DNA of 64,000 nt from Campylobacter taeniopygiae (GCF_005406225.1 NZ_NXLY01000006.1:38485-102484), one strand, 5' to 3'; shown: positions 1 through 9,169, numbered from the stretch's first letter. Notes: generated by a model from the sequence alone, not told the origin. Made by a program: numbers and translations.

Positions 1-49
1 TTATTTTAACATAAAATTTAAAAAAATATTTTTTAGAGGAAAAACTTTA

Positions 50-1687
50 ATGAAAGAATTTGTTTTCATAAAAAACAAAGATTTAATCCCTTTGCCTGAT
101 GAAATTGAAATTTGGGAAACAAATAAAGATATAGAAGTTTTAATCTCTAATGATAAAAAACAAAAATCTAGCATCTACGCTCCAGAAATTAATTTTTACC
201 TTAGAAATTCTCAAGATGATGCTTTAGAAAAGGCTAAAAATATTTTAAAACTCTATCAAATTAGAAATCATATTTATGATTTTGGACTTGATTTTGAAGA
301 AAATAAACCCATTCAAAAACGCATTATTCTTATCGATCTAGAAGAAGAACTTGTTGATTTTTTGAAAAAAAATGATTTTAAAGTCATTGCTTTAAAAAAT
401 GAAGAAGTCAAAGGTATTTTTGGGACTATAGGAGAATTATGTGCGATAATATCCGATGAAATAGAAATTGATTTTGATATTTTAATTTTCAATCACCAAT
501 GCTTAAGAAAAGATTTTTCAAGGCAAAGTGGCTGCTATGATATGCAAAATTTCAAAAATAAAGAAGCTCTGCTTGAATTTTTAAATAGCATTATCCCAAA
601 TTACACTTACAAAAATTATTTTTCCTATGATTTAAATATATGCCAATATCATTCAAGGCGTAGTGAGCACTGTGCTAAATGTGTTGAAATTTGTCCCACA
701 ACAGCTATTTTAAAAGACGATGAAAATAAAAATCTAATTTTTTCACAAATAGATTGTTTGGAGTGTGGTTCTTGTATTAGCATTTGCCCTAGCGGATCGC
801 TTGATAGTACTAATTTACCTAGAAACAGCTTTTTTGAAATTTGCAACTTTTTTAAAAAAAATAAAATTTTACTCATTTCAGAAAAAATTCCTCTAGAAAA
901 TTTAAATTTAGAACTTCCAAAAAATACCTTACCGCTAATCATAAAAGATGGATGGCTTACTCCTATGCATTTTTTAGCTCTTTTACAAAGTAGCGGTGCT
1001 AATATAGTCTTTTTCACTCAAACACTATCTCAAGGAAATCATGAAGCTATAGAACTTTTAAATACTTTTTTTGAGAGAAAATTTAATAAAAAAGCTATTT
1101 TTATTGCTAATGAAGAATTAAATACTCATTTAAAACAACAAGAATTTTTAGAAGATTTATATTTTGAATTTCATAATAATACTCTTAGCACAAGAGAAAA
1201 TTTTTCTAAAAGAATGCAAAAACTTATACAAAATGATGATTTTGGTTCTTTAAAAAGCGGAGATTGGATAAGATATGGTAAAATAGAAATAAGTACTCAA
1301 ACTTGCACCCTTTGTCTTTCTTGCGTTGGAGCTTGTAACGTAGGGGCTTTAATCGCAGATCATAAAGAAAATGCTTTAAAATTTAATGCTTCGCTTTGCA
1401 CTACTTGTGGGTATTGTGAAATGAGTTGTGCTGAAAAAGATACCTTAAAGCTAACAAGAAGTGGAATGGAATTTAATCCTAGGTTTTTTGAATATCAAAC
1501 GATGGCAAAAGATGAACTTTTTGCATGTATAGAATGCGGAAAAGAATTTGCTACTAAAAAAGCTGTGCAAAAAATAGCAGAACTTATGAAACCTAAATTT
1601 AAAGAAGATCAAAATAAAATTAAAACACTTTATTGCTGTGCAGAATGCAAGGCAAAAATAATGATAAAAAGTATGAGTAATTTATAA
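50..1687 (+). CDS. Multi-cluster 4Fe-4S ferredoxin-type protein
   Basis: A 545-residue protein with two separate ferredoxin-type regions. The first, from about residue 208, reads CAKCVEICP and then CLECGSCISICP. The second, from about residue 419, reads CTLCLSCVGACN and then CTTCGYCEMSC. A C-terminal CIECG...CCAEC pair may bind a metal. No membrane segment or signal peptide is evident, so it is probably a cytoplasmic electron carrier. I recall it as the homolog of C. jejuni Cj1377, which lies near formate dehydrogenase genes there; the partner enzyme cannot be told from this window. AGAGGA about 9 bases upstream supports the ATG at 50. It converges on the flavodoxin gene across a shared hairpin. 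Confidence 0.85.
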   Translation: MKEFVFIKNKDLIPLPDEIEIWETNKDIEVLISNDKKQKSSIYAPEINFYLRNSQDDALEKAKNILKLYQIRNHIYDFGLDFEENKPIQKRIILIDLEEELVDFLKKNDFKVIALKNEEVKGIFGTIGELCAIISDEIEIDFDILIFNHQCLRKDFSRQSGCYDMQNFKNKEALLEFLNSIIPNYTYKNYFSYDLNICQYHSRRSEHCAKCVEICPTTAILKDDENKNLIFSQIDCLECGSCISICPSGSLDSTNLPRNSFFEICNFFKKNKILLISEKIPLENLNLELPKNTLPLIIKDGWLTPMHFLALLQSSGANIVFFTQTLSQGNHEAIELLNTFFERKFNKKAIFIANEELNTHLKQQEFLEDLYFEFHNNTLSTRENFSKRMQKLIQNDDFGSLKSGDWIRYGKIEISTQTCTLCLSCVGACNVGALIADHKENALKFNASLCTTCGYCEMSCAEKDTLKLTRSGMEFNPRFFEYQTMAKDELFACIECGKEFATKKAVQKIAELMKPKFKEDQNKIKTLYCCAECKAKIMIKSMSNL

Positions 1688-1710
1688 ATATCGACTAAAA
1701 GTCGATATTT
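1686..1710. terminator. Bidirectional hairpin terminator
   Basis: A perfect 11-bp stem, AAATATCGACT / AGTCGATATTT, with an AAA loop lies between the convergent ferredoxin and flavodoxin genes. It begins at the last bases of the ferredoxin stop codon. Confidence 0.75.
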
Positions 1711-1715
1711 AATTA

Positions 1716-2207
1716 TTATGCAAAATAAGATCTAATTTGCTCTATCCAAGCATCGATTCTTGCTTCTGTTTGATCTTCTTGATTGTCATTATCTAAAGCA
1801 AGACCTACAAATTTATCATTTACAACAGCATCACTTGCCTCAAAACTATAGCCATCAGTTGAAACCTCTCCAACTAAATTAGCACCTGCATTTTTTAAAT
1901 TTTCAGCTAATTTTCCCATACCGCCACAAAAAGTATCAGAATAACTTTCGCTATCACCCATACCAAAAACAGCTACTGTTTTACCGCTAAGGCTAAGTCC
2001 TGAAAAATCAAAACCATCCCAATCATCTTGCAAATCTCCACTTCCCCAAGTTGATGTTCCACAGATTAGTTTATCATAAGAATTGATTTTAGCTGCATCA
2101 ATATCTGCAATATTTAATACATCACTGATTCCCAATTTTGAAGCGATCATATTCGCTGCACCTTCGGTGTTACCCATAGCACTTCCATAAACTACTGCTA
2201 CTGACAT
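1716..2207 (-). CDS. fldA: Flavodoxin
   Basis: A 163-residue short-chain flavodoxin with the N-terminal FMN phosphate loop (YGSAMGNTEGAAN) and flavin-flanking loops typical of the family (GTSTWGSGDLQDDW, GMGDSESYSDTFCGG). In Campylobacter, which lacks an NADH-fed complex I module, flavodoxin is the likely acceptor for pyruvate and 2-oxoglutarate oxidoreductases and a donor to the respiratory chain (family knowledge). The start is fixed by an AAGGAG site that sits inside the end of the upstream gene; the two genes overlap by about 10 bases, implying co-transcription. Confidence 0.95.
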   Translation of the reverse strand: MSVAVVYGSAMGNTEGAANMIASKLGISDVLNIADIDAAKINSYDKLICGTSTWGSGDLQDDWDGFDFSGLSLSGKTVAVFGMGDSESYSDTFCGGMGKLAENLKNAGANLVGEVSTDGYSFEASDAVVNDKFVGLALDNDNQEDQTEARIDAWIEQIRSYFA

Positions 2208-2884
2208 TTATTTCTCCTTATAAGTTGATTTGATATTTTATACGGAACTAATTTTACCATAGTTTTGTTTAAATCATACAAAAAATGTTTTATTTCAATA
2301 AAATGTTTAAAATTTTCATTGCGAGGGCAAACAATGTATAATTTTTCAAAATTATTTTTTTCAACAAAAGTTGATATTTTTTGAATTTCATTTTCAATTT
2401 CTAAATTATAGATATCAATTTTCTTACAAAGCGCCCAAATAGCAAATTTTTTATTTACCACAATAATATTTCCCTGCTGATCAATCATCTCATCTGGATT
2501 TTGCCTAGAAATTTTATCATACACATAATCACTAAATAAACTTTGCGCATCAAAATATAATCCATTGCGATAAAATTTTAGAATTTGATTTAAATTGTAT
2601 TTTTTTAAATTTCTTGTTTGAAAAATCAATCTTCTTTCTTGAAATTCATTCCATTTAAAAATAGTTTTAATTTTTCCAAATTTTGCTTTGGAAATATCTT
2701 TTATAAAATTATCAAAAGCTTCTTGAATACTTTTGGCTTGTTTTCCATAAATAAGAGGAATTTTCATCTCATCTTCTACGCAAGAATTATATTGAATTAA
2801 AAAAGTCATTATAAGATCTTTTTTATCTAAAGAACGATAGATTTCAGGAATTATTTCTCTATTTTTTTCAAAACCAAACAACAT
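2198..2884 (-). CDS. Conserved hypothetical protein, Cj1383-like
   Basis: A 228-residue soluble protein with no motif I recognise. It is rich in Lys, Asn, Ile and Phe, has no signal peptide or membrane helix, and seems alpha/beta in character. It is the middle gene of a three-gene minus-strand operon: its ATG overlaps the stop of the DUF2325 gene (TAATG), and its own stop lies inside fldA. The same order (Cj1384c-Cj1383c-fldA) is recalled from C. jejuni. Co-expression with flavodoxin hints at redox or Fe-S metabolism, but the function is unknown. Confidence 0.8.
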   Translation of the reverse strand: MLFGFEKNREIIPEIYRSLDKKDLIMTFLIQYNSCVEDEMKIPLIYGKQAKSIQEAFDNFIKDISKAKFGKIKTIFKWNEFQERRLIFQTRNLKKYNLNQILKFYRNGLYFDAQSLFSDYVYDKISRQNPDEMIDQQGNIIVVNKKFAIWALCKKIDIYNLEIENEIQKISTFVEKNNFEKLYIVCPRNENFKHFIEIKHFLYDLNKTMVKLVPYKISNQLIRRNKCQ

Positions 2885-3201
2885 TAAAATCCTTTAAAAT
2901 CGCACATTTCTTTATTTAAATTAAAAATTTTACAATACTCGCAATACACACAATTGACACTTCTTTTAGCACAAACTAATGGAATTTTTCTTTTTTTAGC
3001 CTCGTTTTTAATTTTTCTCATGGTATTGTGATTTAAAAAACTTGTCAGCATAACTATACACTCTGTATCACAAGGAATAGGTTTGCGATTAACTCTATTT
3101 TCATTGCGCGCGTCCCAATGTTCAATTTTCTTAGCACCCAAATCATGCAAAACAGCCTTTATAGGAGTAATTTCATCCGCACCGATAACTAAAACCGACA
3201 T
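2884..3201 (-). CDS. DUF2325 family protein
   Basis: A 105-residue protein opening with a Rossmann-like strand and loop (MSVLVIGADEITPI), followed by an alternating alpha/beta pattern and a Cys-containing tail (CVYCEYCKIFNLNKEMC). This matches the small DUF2325 family as I know it. The Cys cluster could bind metal or iron-sulfur. It is the first gene of the operon leading to fldA, with an unusually strong ribosome-binding site (AAGGAGG) and a TATAAT -10 at 3232-3237. It is divergent from katA, so both share one regulatory region. The function is unknown. Confidence 0.75.
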   Translation of the reverse strand: MSVLVIGADEITPIKAVLHDLGAKKIEHWDARNENRVNRKPIPCDTECIVMLTSFLNHNTMRKIKNEAKKRKIPLVCAKRSVNCVYCEYCKIFNLNKEMCDFKGF

Positions 3202-3231
3202 ATATCCTCCTTATATATTTTGATAATTATT

Positions 3232-3237
3232 ATTATA
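3232..3237 (-). promoter_or_regulatory. -10 box for the DUF2325-fldA operon
   Basis: A perfect TATAAT on the minus strand, about 30 bases upstream of the start codon at 3201. It lies in the katA divergent region. Confidence 0.55.
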
Positions 3238-3250
3238 ATATGACTTAACT

Positions 3251-3285
3251 AAATTTATTTTGAAATTTATTATCAAAATAAATTT
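3251..3285. promoter_or_regulatory. Inverted repeat in the katA divergent promoter region
   Basis: A perfect 13-bp inverted repeat, AAATTTATTTTGA / TCAAAATAAATTT, with a 9-base spacer. It lies upstream of the katA -10 and close to the opposite -10, which is where an operator would be expected. PerR and Fur control katA in C. jejuni (established); that this repeat is their site is my inference. Confidence 0.5.
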
Positions 3286-3334
3286 TATTTCAAAATTTGT
3301 CAATTAATTAAGTTAATTTTAATTTTTATTAGAA

Positions 3335-3340
3335 TACAAT
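3335..3340 (+). promoter_or_regulatory. katA -10 box
   Basis: TACAAT about 40 bases upstream of the katA ATG, preceded by the T-rich stretch usual for Campylobacter sigma-70 promoters. The katA ribosome-binding site AGGAG follows at about 3367. Confidence 0.55.
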
Positions 3341-3380
3341 TTATCAATTAATAAAAATTATTATTTAGGAGAAATTAAAA

Positions 3381-4805
3381 ATGAAAAGAATGACAAATGA
3401 TTTTGGAAATATTATCGCTGATAATCAAAATTCTTTAAGTGCTGGTGCAAAGGGACCTTTACTTTTGCAAGATTATTTATTGCTTGAAAAACTTGCGCAT
3501 CAAAATAGAGAAAGAATTCCTGAACGCACAGTACATGCTAAAGGTAGTGCAGCTTATGGGGAAATGAAAATCACTGCTGATTTATCCGCTTATACCAAGG
3601 CTAAAGTCTTTCAAAAAGGCGAAGTTACTCCGCTCTTTTTACGTTTCTCAACAGTTGCGGGAGAATTAGGTGCTGCTGATGCTGAACGCGATGTTCGTGG
3701 CTTTGCTGTTAAATTTTATACCAAAGAAGGTAATTGGGATCTAGTGGGTAACAATACTCCAACTTTTTTTATCCGCGATGCGTATAAATTTCCTGATTTT
3801 ATTCACACTCAAAAAAGAAATCCTCGCAGTAATTTAAGAAGCAACAATGCTGCTTGGGATTTTTGGACTCTATGCCCTGAAAGCTTACATCAAGTTACTA
3901 TACTTATGAGTGATAGAGGAATTCCTGCAACTTATCGTCATATGCATGGTTTTGGAAGTCATACTTATAGCTTTATCAACGATAAAAATGAAAGATTTTG
4001 GGTTAAATTCCATTTTAAAACCTTACAAGGAATCAAAAATCTTAGCAATAAAGAAGCGCAAGAATTGATCGCCAAAGATAGAGAAAGTCATCAAAGAGAT
4101 CTTTACAATGCTATTGAAAAAGGCGATTTTCCAAAATGGAAAGTCCAACTTCAAATTTTAGCTGAAAAAGATACAGATAAACTTGGATTCAATCCTTTTG
4201 ATTTAACAAAAATTTGGCCACATAGTGTTGTTCCTTTAATGGATGTTGGAGAATTGATTTTAAATAAAAATCCACAAAATTATTTCAATGAAGTCGAACA
4301 AGCTGCTTTTAGTCCTAGCAATATAGTTCCTGGAATAGGTTTTAGTCCTGATAAAATGCTCCAAGCTAGAATATTTAGTTATCCTGATGCGCAAAGATAT
4401 AGAATAGGTACAAATTATCATCTTTTGCCCGTTAATCGCCCAAGAAATGAAACAAACACTTACAATGTAGCTGGAGCAATGAATAGCGATAGCTATAAAA
4501 ATAAAGAAGCTTATTATGAGCCAAACAGTTATGATGATAGTCCAAAAGAAGATAGAAGTTATCTCGAGCCTGATTTATTTTTAGAAGGATCAGCACAAAG
4601 ACATGCCCCGCTTGATGAAGATTTTTACACCCAACCAAGAGCTTTATTTAATCTTATGAATGAAAACCAAAAAGAACAACTTTTTGAAAATATTGCTAAT
4701 TCCATGGAAGATGTTAATGAAAAAATTATAGATAGAGCTTTAAAGCATTTTGAAAAAATTTCACCTGATTATGCCAATGGGGTTAAAAAAGCTTTAAAAA
4801 AATAA
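3381..4805 (+). CDS. katA: Catalase (haem, monofunctional)
   Basis: A 474-residue small-subunit catalase that dismutates hydrogen peroxide. Family landmarks are all present: the distal His region ([12 protein letters not shown]), the conserved Asn/Phe region ([19 protein letters not shown]) and the proximal haem Tyr motif ([14 protein letters not shown]). It is the main peroxide defence of Campylobacter. The next gene downstream encodes the ankyrin protein that serves KatA with haem. The strong AGGAG site and a divergent, probably PerR-controlled, promoter precede it. A small GC-rich hairpin follows. Confidence 0.97.
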   Translation: MKRMTNDFGNIIADNQNSLSAGAKGPLLLQDYLLLEKLAHQNRERIPERTVHAKGSAAYGEMKITADLSAYTKAKVFQKGEVTPLFLRFSTVAGELGAADAERDVRGFAVKFYTKEGNWDLVGNNTPTFFIRDAYKFPDFIHTQKRNPRSNLRSNNAAWDFWTLCPESLHQVTILMSDRGIPATYRHMHGFGSHTYSFINDKNERFWVKFHFKTLQGIKNLSNKEAQELIAKDRESHQRDLYNAIEKGDFPKWKVQLQILAEKDTDKLGFNPFDLTKIWPHSVVPLMDVGELILNKNPQNYFNEVEQAAFSPSNIVPGIGFSPDKMLQARIFSYPDAQRYRIGTNYHLLPVNRPRNETNTYNVAGAMNSDSYKNKEAYYEPNSYDDSPKEDRSYLEPDLFLEGSAQRHAPLDEDFYTQPRALFNLMNENQKEQLFENIANSMEDVNEKIIDRALKHFEKISPDYANGVKKALKK

Positions 4806-4812
4806 TTTTTAC

Positions 4813-4831
4813 TTACCGCCTTAGGCGGTAA
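4813..4831 (+). terminator. Short hairpin after katA
   Basis: An 8-bp stem, TTACCGCC / GGCGGTAA, with a TTA loop just after the katA stop. No T-run follows, so it may attenuate transcription or protect mRNA rather than fully terminate before the ankyrin gene. Confidence 0.5.
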
Positions 4832-4861
4832 AATAAAGATTATTAATTTTAAGGAAAAAAG

Positions 4862-5332
4862 ATGACAACTCTTAGTATAGAAGAAGAAAAAAGATTTGAG
4901 CAATTATGCAATATGGCTTTTAATTTTGCTAGAAATAATGACCATAAAAATCTTAAAATAATGATAGAAGCAGGATTAAATGTCAATCTAAAAACTCATA
5001 AAGGCGATACCTTACTTATGTTAGCCGCTTATAATAACTCTTATGAAAGCGCAAAAATGCTTTTAGAAAAAGGTGCAAAGGTTGATGAAAAAAATGATCG
5101 CGGACAAACCCCGCTTGCTGGAGTTTGTTTTAAAGGATATTTACCTATGTGTAAGCTTTTGGTAGAACATGGTGCAAATATTGATGAAAATAATGGATTG
5201 GGTATGACTCCTTACACCTTTGCTTTAATGTTTGGACGCAAAGAAATTTCAGCCTTTTTGTTAAAAAATTCTAAAAAAAGTTTCTTAAAGAAAATTTCTT
5301 TTGCTGTATTGAATTTCATAAAAAGAAAATGA
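4862..5332 (+). CDS. Ankyrin-repeat protein, haem trafficking to KatA (Cj1386-like)
   Basis: A 156-residue protein made mostly of ankyrin repeats (for example THKGDTLLMLAAYNNSYESAKMLLEKGAKVDEK split over successive helices, then DRGQTPLAGVCFKGYLPMCKLL and LGMTPYTFALMFG). About three to four repeats are visible, with a basic C-terminal tail. The C. jejuni homolog Cj1386 has been reported to bind haemin and be required for full KatA activity; position directly after katA fits that role. AAGGA precedes the ATG. Its stop codon abuts that of the convergent regulator gene with no gap. Confidence 0.88.
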   Translation: MTTLSIEEEKRFEQLCNMAFNFARNNDHKNLKIMIEAGLNVNLKTHKGDTLLMLAAYNNSYESAKMLLEKGAKVDEKNDRGQTPLAGVCFKGYLPMCKLLVEHGANIDENNGLGMTPYTFALMFGRKEISAFLLKNSKKSFLKKISFAVLNFIKRK

Positions 5333-6001
5333 TTATTTTTTAAACTTTTTTAAATACCTATAAACGCTAGGTTCTGAAATTTTTAAAAATTTTGCAACGA
5401 TAGATACAGCACCTTTGATATTAAAAATACCCTTTTCATAAAGGGTTTTTGCGATTTCTTCTTTTTGAGTAATGCTAAGTTGATAATTTGAATTTAAATA
5501 ACTCATATCAATATTTTGAGCTAAAATTTCTTCTATAGATCGACTCAACGTTTCTACATTGGCCAAACCATTAATTTCTAAATTACTGCTTTCATCTTGG
5601 TTTAGAAATTCGTCCATATCGTCTAATTTTTCTATATCTATGATTTTGCAAATTACCTCTCTTATAACGCTTGTATCATGATTTATACATAAAATTCCCA
5701 CGAGTTTATCAGCGTTTTTTATAAAAAAAGTCGAACCTCTTACGAGTTTATTTTTTCCAATTAAAGCCTTATAATCATGTAAAAAATCTTTGTTTAAATA
5801 AGCTTTTTTTTGTATAAGTTCGCTTGCAAAAGCACTCAAAGGAGATTCTAGGGTTCTACCGCTAATATGATTATTTTCAATAGCAGCGATATAAGCACCT
5901 TTTTTATCTATGACATGAAAAACAACTTCGTATTGTTTGCCTAAAACTTGCCCTAAAAATTTTGTTAATTTGATAAATTGTTCCTTCTGTTTTTCATCCA
6001 T
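5333..6001 (-). CDS. YheO-type PAS / helix-turn-helix transcription regulator (Cj1387-like)
   Basis: A 222-residue regulator. Residues roughly 1-120 resemble the YheO PAS-like sensor domain (GQVLGKQYEVVFHVIDKKGAYIAAIENNHISGR). The C terminus is an HTH of the same family (LSITQKEEIAKTLYEKGIF, then a recognition-helix-like SEPSVYRYLKKF). The ATG at 6001 is chosen over an upstream ATG because AGGAAAG lies just before it. The C. jejuni homolog Cj1387c is a DNA-binding regulator that I recall as linked to flagellar interactions. It is divergent from the RidA-to-PrpD operon and faces a strong palindrome, so it probably controls both genes; that is inference. Confidence 0.85.
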   Translation of the reverse strand: MDEKQKEQFIKLTKFLGQVLGKQYEVVFHVIDKKGAYIAAIENNHISGRTLESPLSAFASELIQKKAYLNKDFLHDYKALIGKNKLVRGSTFFIKNADKLVGILCINHDTSVIREVICKIIDIEKLDDMDEFLNQDESSNLEINGLANVETLSRSIEEILAQNIDMSYLNSNYQLSITQKEEIAKTLYEKGIFNIKGAVSIVAKFLKISEPSVYRYLKKFKK

Positions 6002-6024
6002 AAGCTTTCCTTTAAAAAATAAAT

Positions 6025-6054
6025 AATATTTTATTATCATAATAATAAAATATT
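6025..6054. promoter_or_regulatory. Palindromic operator between regulator and operon
   Basis: A perfect 13-bp inverted repeat, AATATTTTATTAT / ATAATAAAATATT, with a 4-base spacer. Its right edge overlaps the -35 box of the operon promoter. It is the obvious candidate site for the divergently encoded HTH protein. Confidence 0.65.
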
Positions 6055-6081
6055 GACAAATTATTCTTAAAATGATAATAT
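6053..6081 (+). promoter_or_regulatory. Promoter of the RidA-DcuC-MetC-PurB-PrpD operon
   Basis: TTGACA at 6053-6058 and TAATAT at 6076-6081 with 17 bases between them, plus a TG just upstream of the -10. A consensus -35 is uncommon in Campylobacter, which makes this promoter notable. The start codon lies 41 bases after the -10. Confidence 0.65.
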
Positions 6082-6122
6082 TCTATTATAACAATAATAA
6101 TTTAATACTCAAGGAGAAAAAA

Positions 6123-6485
6123 ATGTCAAATTATCCAAAAGCTATTGGACCTTATTCAGCTTATAGAGAGGCTAATGGGTTGTTATTTATTTCAGGACAA
6201 CTTCCTATAAATCCTAATTCTGGAGAAATAGAAAGTGAAGATATAAAAGAACAAACCAAACAATCGTTAAAAAATATTGGAGCCATTTTAGAAGAAAATG
6301 GAATTTCTTACGATAAAGTATTAAAAACAACTTGCTTTTTAGCTAACATCTCAGATTTTACTGCTTTTAATGAGGTTTATTCTGAATTTTTTCAAGCTCC
6401 CTATCCTGCAAGAAGTGCGTTTGCAGTTAAAGATTTACCAAAAGGAGCAAAAGTGGAGATAGAAGTTATCGCTTTAAAAGGATAA
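6123..6485 (+). CDS. RidA/YjgF-family protein (enamine/imine deaminase)
   Basis: A 120-residue RidA-family protein with the conserved N-terminal AIGPYSAYREANGLLFISGQLP and C-terminal PARSAFAVKDLPKGAKVEIEVIAL, including the Arg that binds the substrate carboxylate in RidA. Such proteins hydrolyse reactive 2-aminoacrylate-type enamines released by PLP lyases. A PLP lyase is encoded two genes downstream, so it probably detoxifies or processes that product. AAGGAG before the ATG at 6123 sets the start. It is the first gene of a five-gene operon, two bases from the carrier gene. Confidence 0.9.
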   Translation: MSNYPKAIGPYSAYREANGLLFISGQLPINPNSGEIESEDIKEQTKQSLKNIGAILEENGISYDKVLKTTCFLANISDFTAFNEVYSEFFQAPYPARSAFAVKDLPKGAKVEIEVIALKG

Positions 6486-6487
6486 AT

Positions 6488-7984
6488 ATGCTAGGTCTTG
6501 GTTTTTCACTTTTAAGTATTTTTTTACTTATTTTCATGCTTTATAAAAAAGTCAATGCCCATATGGCATTGCTTTTAAGTGGATTTTTTTTACTTGGCAT
6601 AACAACAATTACTTCGTTTTTAATCCGTATATTTCCAGAATCAAATATTCAAATAAGTTATCCTCACATTTATACTTATTTAAAAAGTATAGATTTTTAT
6701 AAATTAGGGCACCCTATCCTTGAAAAAGGATCTTTAAATTTAGGTTTTTTTAATATTTTTGAAGTTTTTAATCAAACTTTATCAAGCACTTTAGCAGGTC
6801 TTGGGCTTACTTTGATGTGTATAGCAGGTTTTTCTGCTTACATGGATCATGTTGGTGCTTCTTATGCTCTTTTTAAAGTTTTTGAAAAACCATTAAAAAT
6901 GGTAAAATCACCCTATATTTTGCTTATACTTGCATATTTTATTTCTCAATTTTTGGTTCTTTTTATACCTTCTCATGCTGGTTTAGCGCTTTTGTTAATG
7001 GTAACTATGTATCCGATATTGGTTAGAACGGGAGTTTCCAAACTTTCTGCTTTAAGCGTCATTGCAATTTGTCAATATATCGATCATGGGCCTGGAAGTA
7101 GCAATGTCATCATGGCTTCAAATGTAGCTAAGATCGATCCTGCATTCTATTTCGTTCATTATCAGCTTCCCACAACTTTACCCATCATTATAGCTGTAGG
7201 AATTTCTATTTATCTTTGCAATTATTTTTTTGATAAAAAAGAACATTTTGTTTTCGATCCTAAAAAAGTTGAAGAAGAACTTAACGAAAATAAAGCAAAA
7301 GAAGTCAAAAAACCACCTAGAATATATGCTCTTTTACCTATCGTACCTTTAATTTTAATCCTAGGTTTTAGCTCTGTACTTGATAGTATTTTGGCTTTAT
7401 TACAAATTCATTATCAATCAAGCATTAAAATCAATGTTTCTGTTGCTATGATGATTTCAACTTTTATAGCTATTGTTTTTGAGATGATACGCTATAAAAG
7501 CGTTATTGAAACTTTAAATTCAATAATGATTTTCTTTAAAGGCATGGGACATTTGTTTGTGATTACAGTTTCGCTTATTGTTTGCGGTCAAGTATTCGCT
7601 AGCGGACTTTTATCGGTTGGTTTTGTAGATACTTTGATAGAAATTTTAAAAAATGCAGGTTTTGGAGCACTAGCTATTATTGTTGTTATTTCTATACTTC
7701 TCGCTTTTTGTGCTTTTTTAATGGGGTCTGGAAATGCGGCATTTTTCAGTTTTGCTTCACTTATCCCAAATATAGCAAAGCATTTTGGAGTTGAAACCAT
7801 TTCCATGATAGCGCCTATTCAAATCATGACAGGTTTTGGAAGATGTGTCAGCCCTATTGCTCCTGCAATTTTAGCTATATCTGCCATGACAAAAGTTAGT
7901 CCCTTTGCAGTGATAAAAAGAACAGCTATTCCTATGCTAGTAGCAAGTATTGTAAATATCATAATGACTTATATTTATCTTTAA
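6488..7984 (+). CDS. DcuC-family C4-dicarboxylate-type carrier
   Basis: A 498-residue integral membrane protein with about 12 hydrophobic helices and the family-typical segment IPSHAGLALLLM followed by QYIDHGPGSSNVIMAS. The second half repeats the pattern (LMGSGNAAFFSF, SPIAPAIL). The family exchanges or takes up C4-dicarboxylates. I recall the C. jejuni NCTC 11168 counterpart as a broken gene; here the frame is complete. Within this operon it may import a dicarboxylate-containing amino compound rather than plain fumarate or succinate (inference). Confidence 0.88.
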   Translation: MLGLGFSLLSIFLLIFMLYKKVNAHMALLLSGFFLLGITTITSFLIRIFPESNIQISYPHIYTYLKSIDFYKLGHPILEKGSLNLGFFNIFEVFNQTLSSTLAGLGLTLMCIAGFSAYMDHVGASYALFKVFEKPLKMVKSPYILLILAYFISQFLVLFIPSHAGLALLLMVTMYPILVRTGVSKLSALSVIAICQYIDHGPGSSNVIMASNVAKIDPAFYFVHYQLPTTLPIIIAVGISIYLCNYFFDKKEHFVFDPKKVEEELNENKAKEVKKPPRIYALLPIVPLILILGFSSVLDSILALLQIHYQSSIKINVSVAMMISTFIAIVFEMIRYKSVIETLNSIMIFFKGMGHLFVITVSLIVCGQVFASGLLSVGFVDTLIEILKNAGFGALAIIVVISILLAFCAFLMGSGNAAFFSFASLIPNIAKHFGVETISMIAPIQIMTGFGRCVSPIAPAILAISAMTKVSPFAVIKRTAIPMLVASIVNIIMTYIYL

Positions 7985-7996
7985 AAAGGAGAAAAA

Positions 7997-9169
7997 ATGA
8001 AACCAAAAACTAAGTTAATCCATCAAGGAAGAGGCGATCAAAATGCTGAAGTAAGATCAGTAAATCCAACTTTAATGCGTGCATCGACTATACTTTTTAA
8101 AGATCATGCAACTTGGCAAAAATATAGAGAATTAAGAAAAACTGAAAGAGTTTTAAGCTATGGAGCAAGAGGTACAGCTACTAATTTTGAACTTGAAAAA
8201 CTCATTTGCGAATTAGAAGGTGGTTATAGAGCTCAGCTTTTTCCTACTGGACTTGCAGCCTTGGCTATGGTACTTTTAAATTATGCAAGTAAAAACGCAC
8301 ATTTTTTAATTACGGATGCAATTTATGGACCGGTTAGAACCATTTGTGGCAAATTTTTAGAAAAAATGGGAGTTGAGGTTGATTTTTTAAAGGCTGATGC
8401 AAGTGATGTGGAAGAAAAGATTAAAACCAATACTAAACTTATTTTATGTGAAAGTCCAGGATCTATACTTTATGAAATCATTGATTTGCCAAAGCTTTGT
8501 AAAATCGCACATTCTCATAATATCCCTGTTGCCATTGATAATACTTATTCTAGTGGATATTTTTTAAATCCTTTAGAACTTGGAGTTGATATTTCTGTTA
8601 TCGCAGCAACAAAATATCTAAGCGGACATTCAGATGTTACCATGGGTATAGTAGTTTGCAATCAAAAAGAATGGAAAAATTTCAACGAGCTCCCAGAAGC
8701 TTTTGGTTTTACTACAAGTCCTGATGATGTGTATCTAGTACTTAGAGGCATGAGAACTTTAGATGTGAGAATGAAAGCCCATGAAAAAAGTGCTGATGAA
8801 ATAGTTGAATTTCTAAAAACTAGAAAAGAAATTAAAACTATTTTTTATCCAAAACTTAAATCTCACCCAAATCATGAAATTTTTATGCGCGATCATAAAG
8901 GAAGCAATGGAATGATCACTATAGAATTCAATGATGGATATAATCAAAATGATGCCATTGCTTTTGTGGATTATTTAAAATATTTTTCTATAGGAGCAAG
9001 TTGGGGTGGATATGAAAGCTTAGCTACGGTAACAACCCCTCCTAGAACCGCAAGTGATTGGAGTAAGAGAGGTCCATTTGTGAGATTTCACATAGGATTA
9101 GAAGATGCTAAAGATCTTATAGCTGATTTAGAACAAGCTTTTGAAAAAATTAAAAAGGAGAAAAAATGA
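7997..9169 (+). CDS. Cys/Met-metabolism PLP enzyme (cystathionine beta-lyase-like)
   Basis: A 390-residue fold-type I PLP enzyme of the cystathionine gamma-synthase/beta-lyase family. The Schiff-base lysine is K206 in SVIAATKYLSGHSD. Other landmarks are SYGARGTATNFELE near residue 55 and the PLP-ring region AIDNTYSSGY. Beta-elimination would yield pyruvate via 2-aminoacrylate, which fits the RidA gene in the same operon. AAGGAG precedes the ATG. It overlaps the next gene by 4 bases (ATGA). Substrate is uncertain: cystathionine is the family default, but the operon suggests something else. Confidence 0.88.
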   Translation: MKPKTKLIHQGRGDQNAEVRSVNPTLMRASTILFKDHATWQKYRELRKTERVLSYGARGTATNFELEKLICELEGGYRAQLFPTGLAALAMVLLNYASKNAHFLITDAIYGPVRTICGKFLEKMGVEVDFLKADASDVEEKIKTNTKLILCESPGSILYEIIDLPKLCKIAHSHNIPVAIDNTYSSGYFLNPLELGVDISVIAATKYLSGHSDVTMGIVVCNQKEWKNFNELPEAFGFTTSPDDVYLVLRGMRTLDVRMKAHEKSADEIVEFLKTRKEIKTIFYPKLKSHPNHEIFMRDHKGSNGMITIEFNDGYNQNDAIAFVDYLKYFSIGASWGGYESLATVTTPPRTASDWSKRGPFVRFHIGLEDAKDLIADLEQAFEKIKKEKK

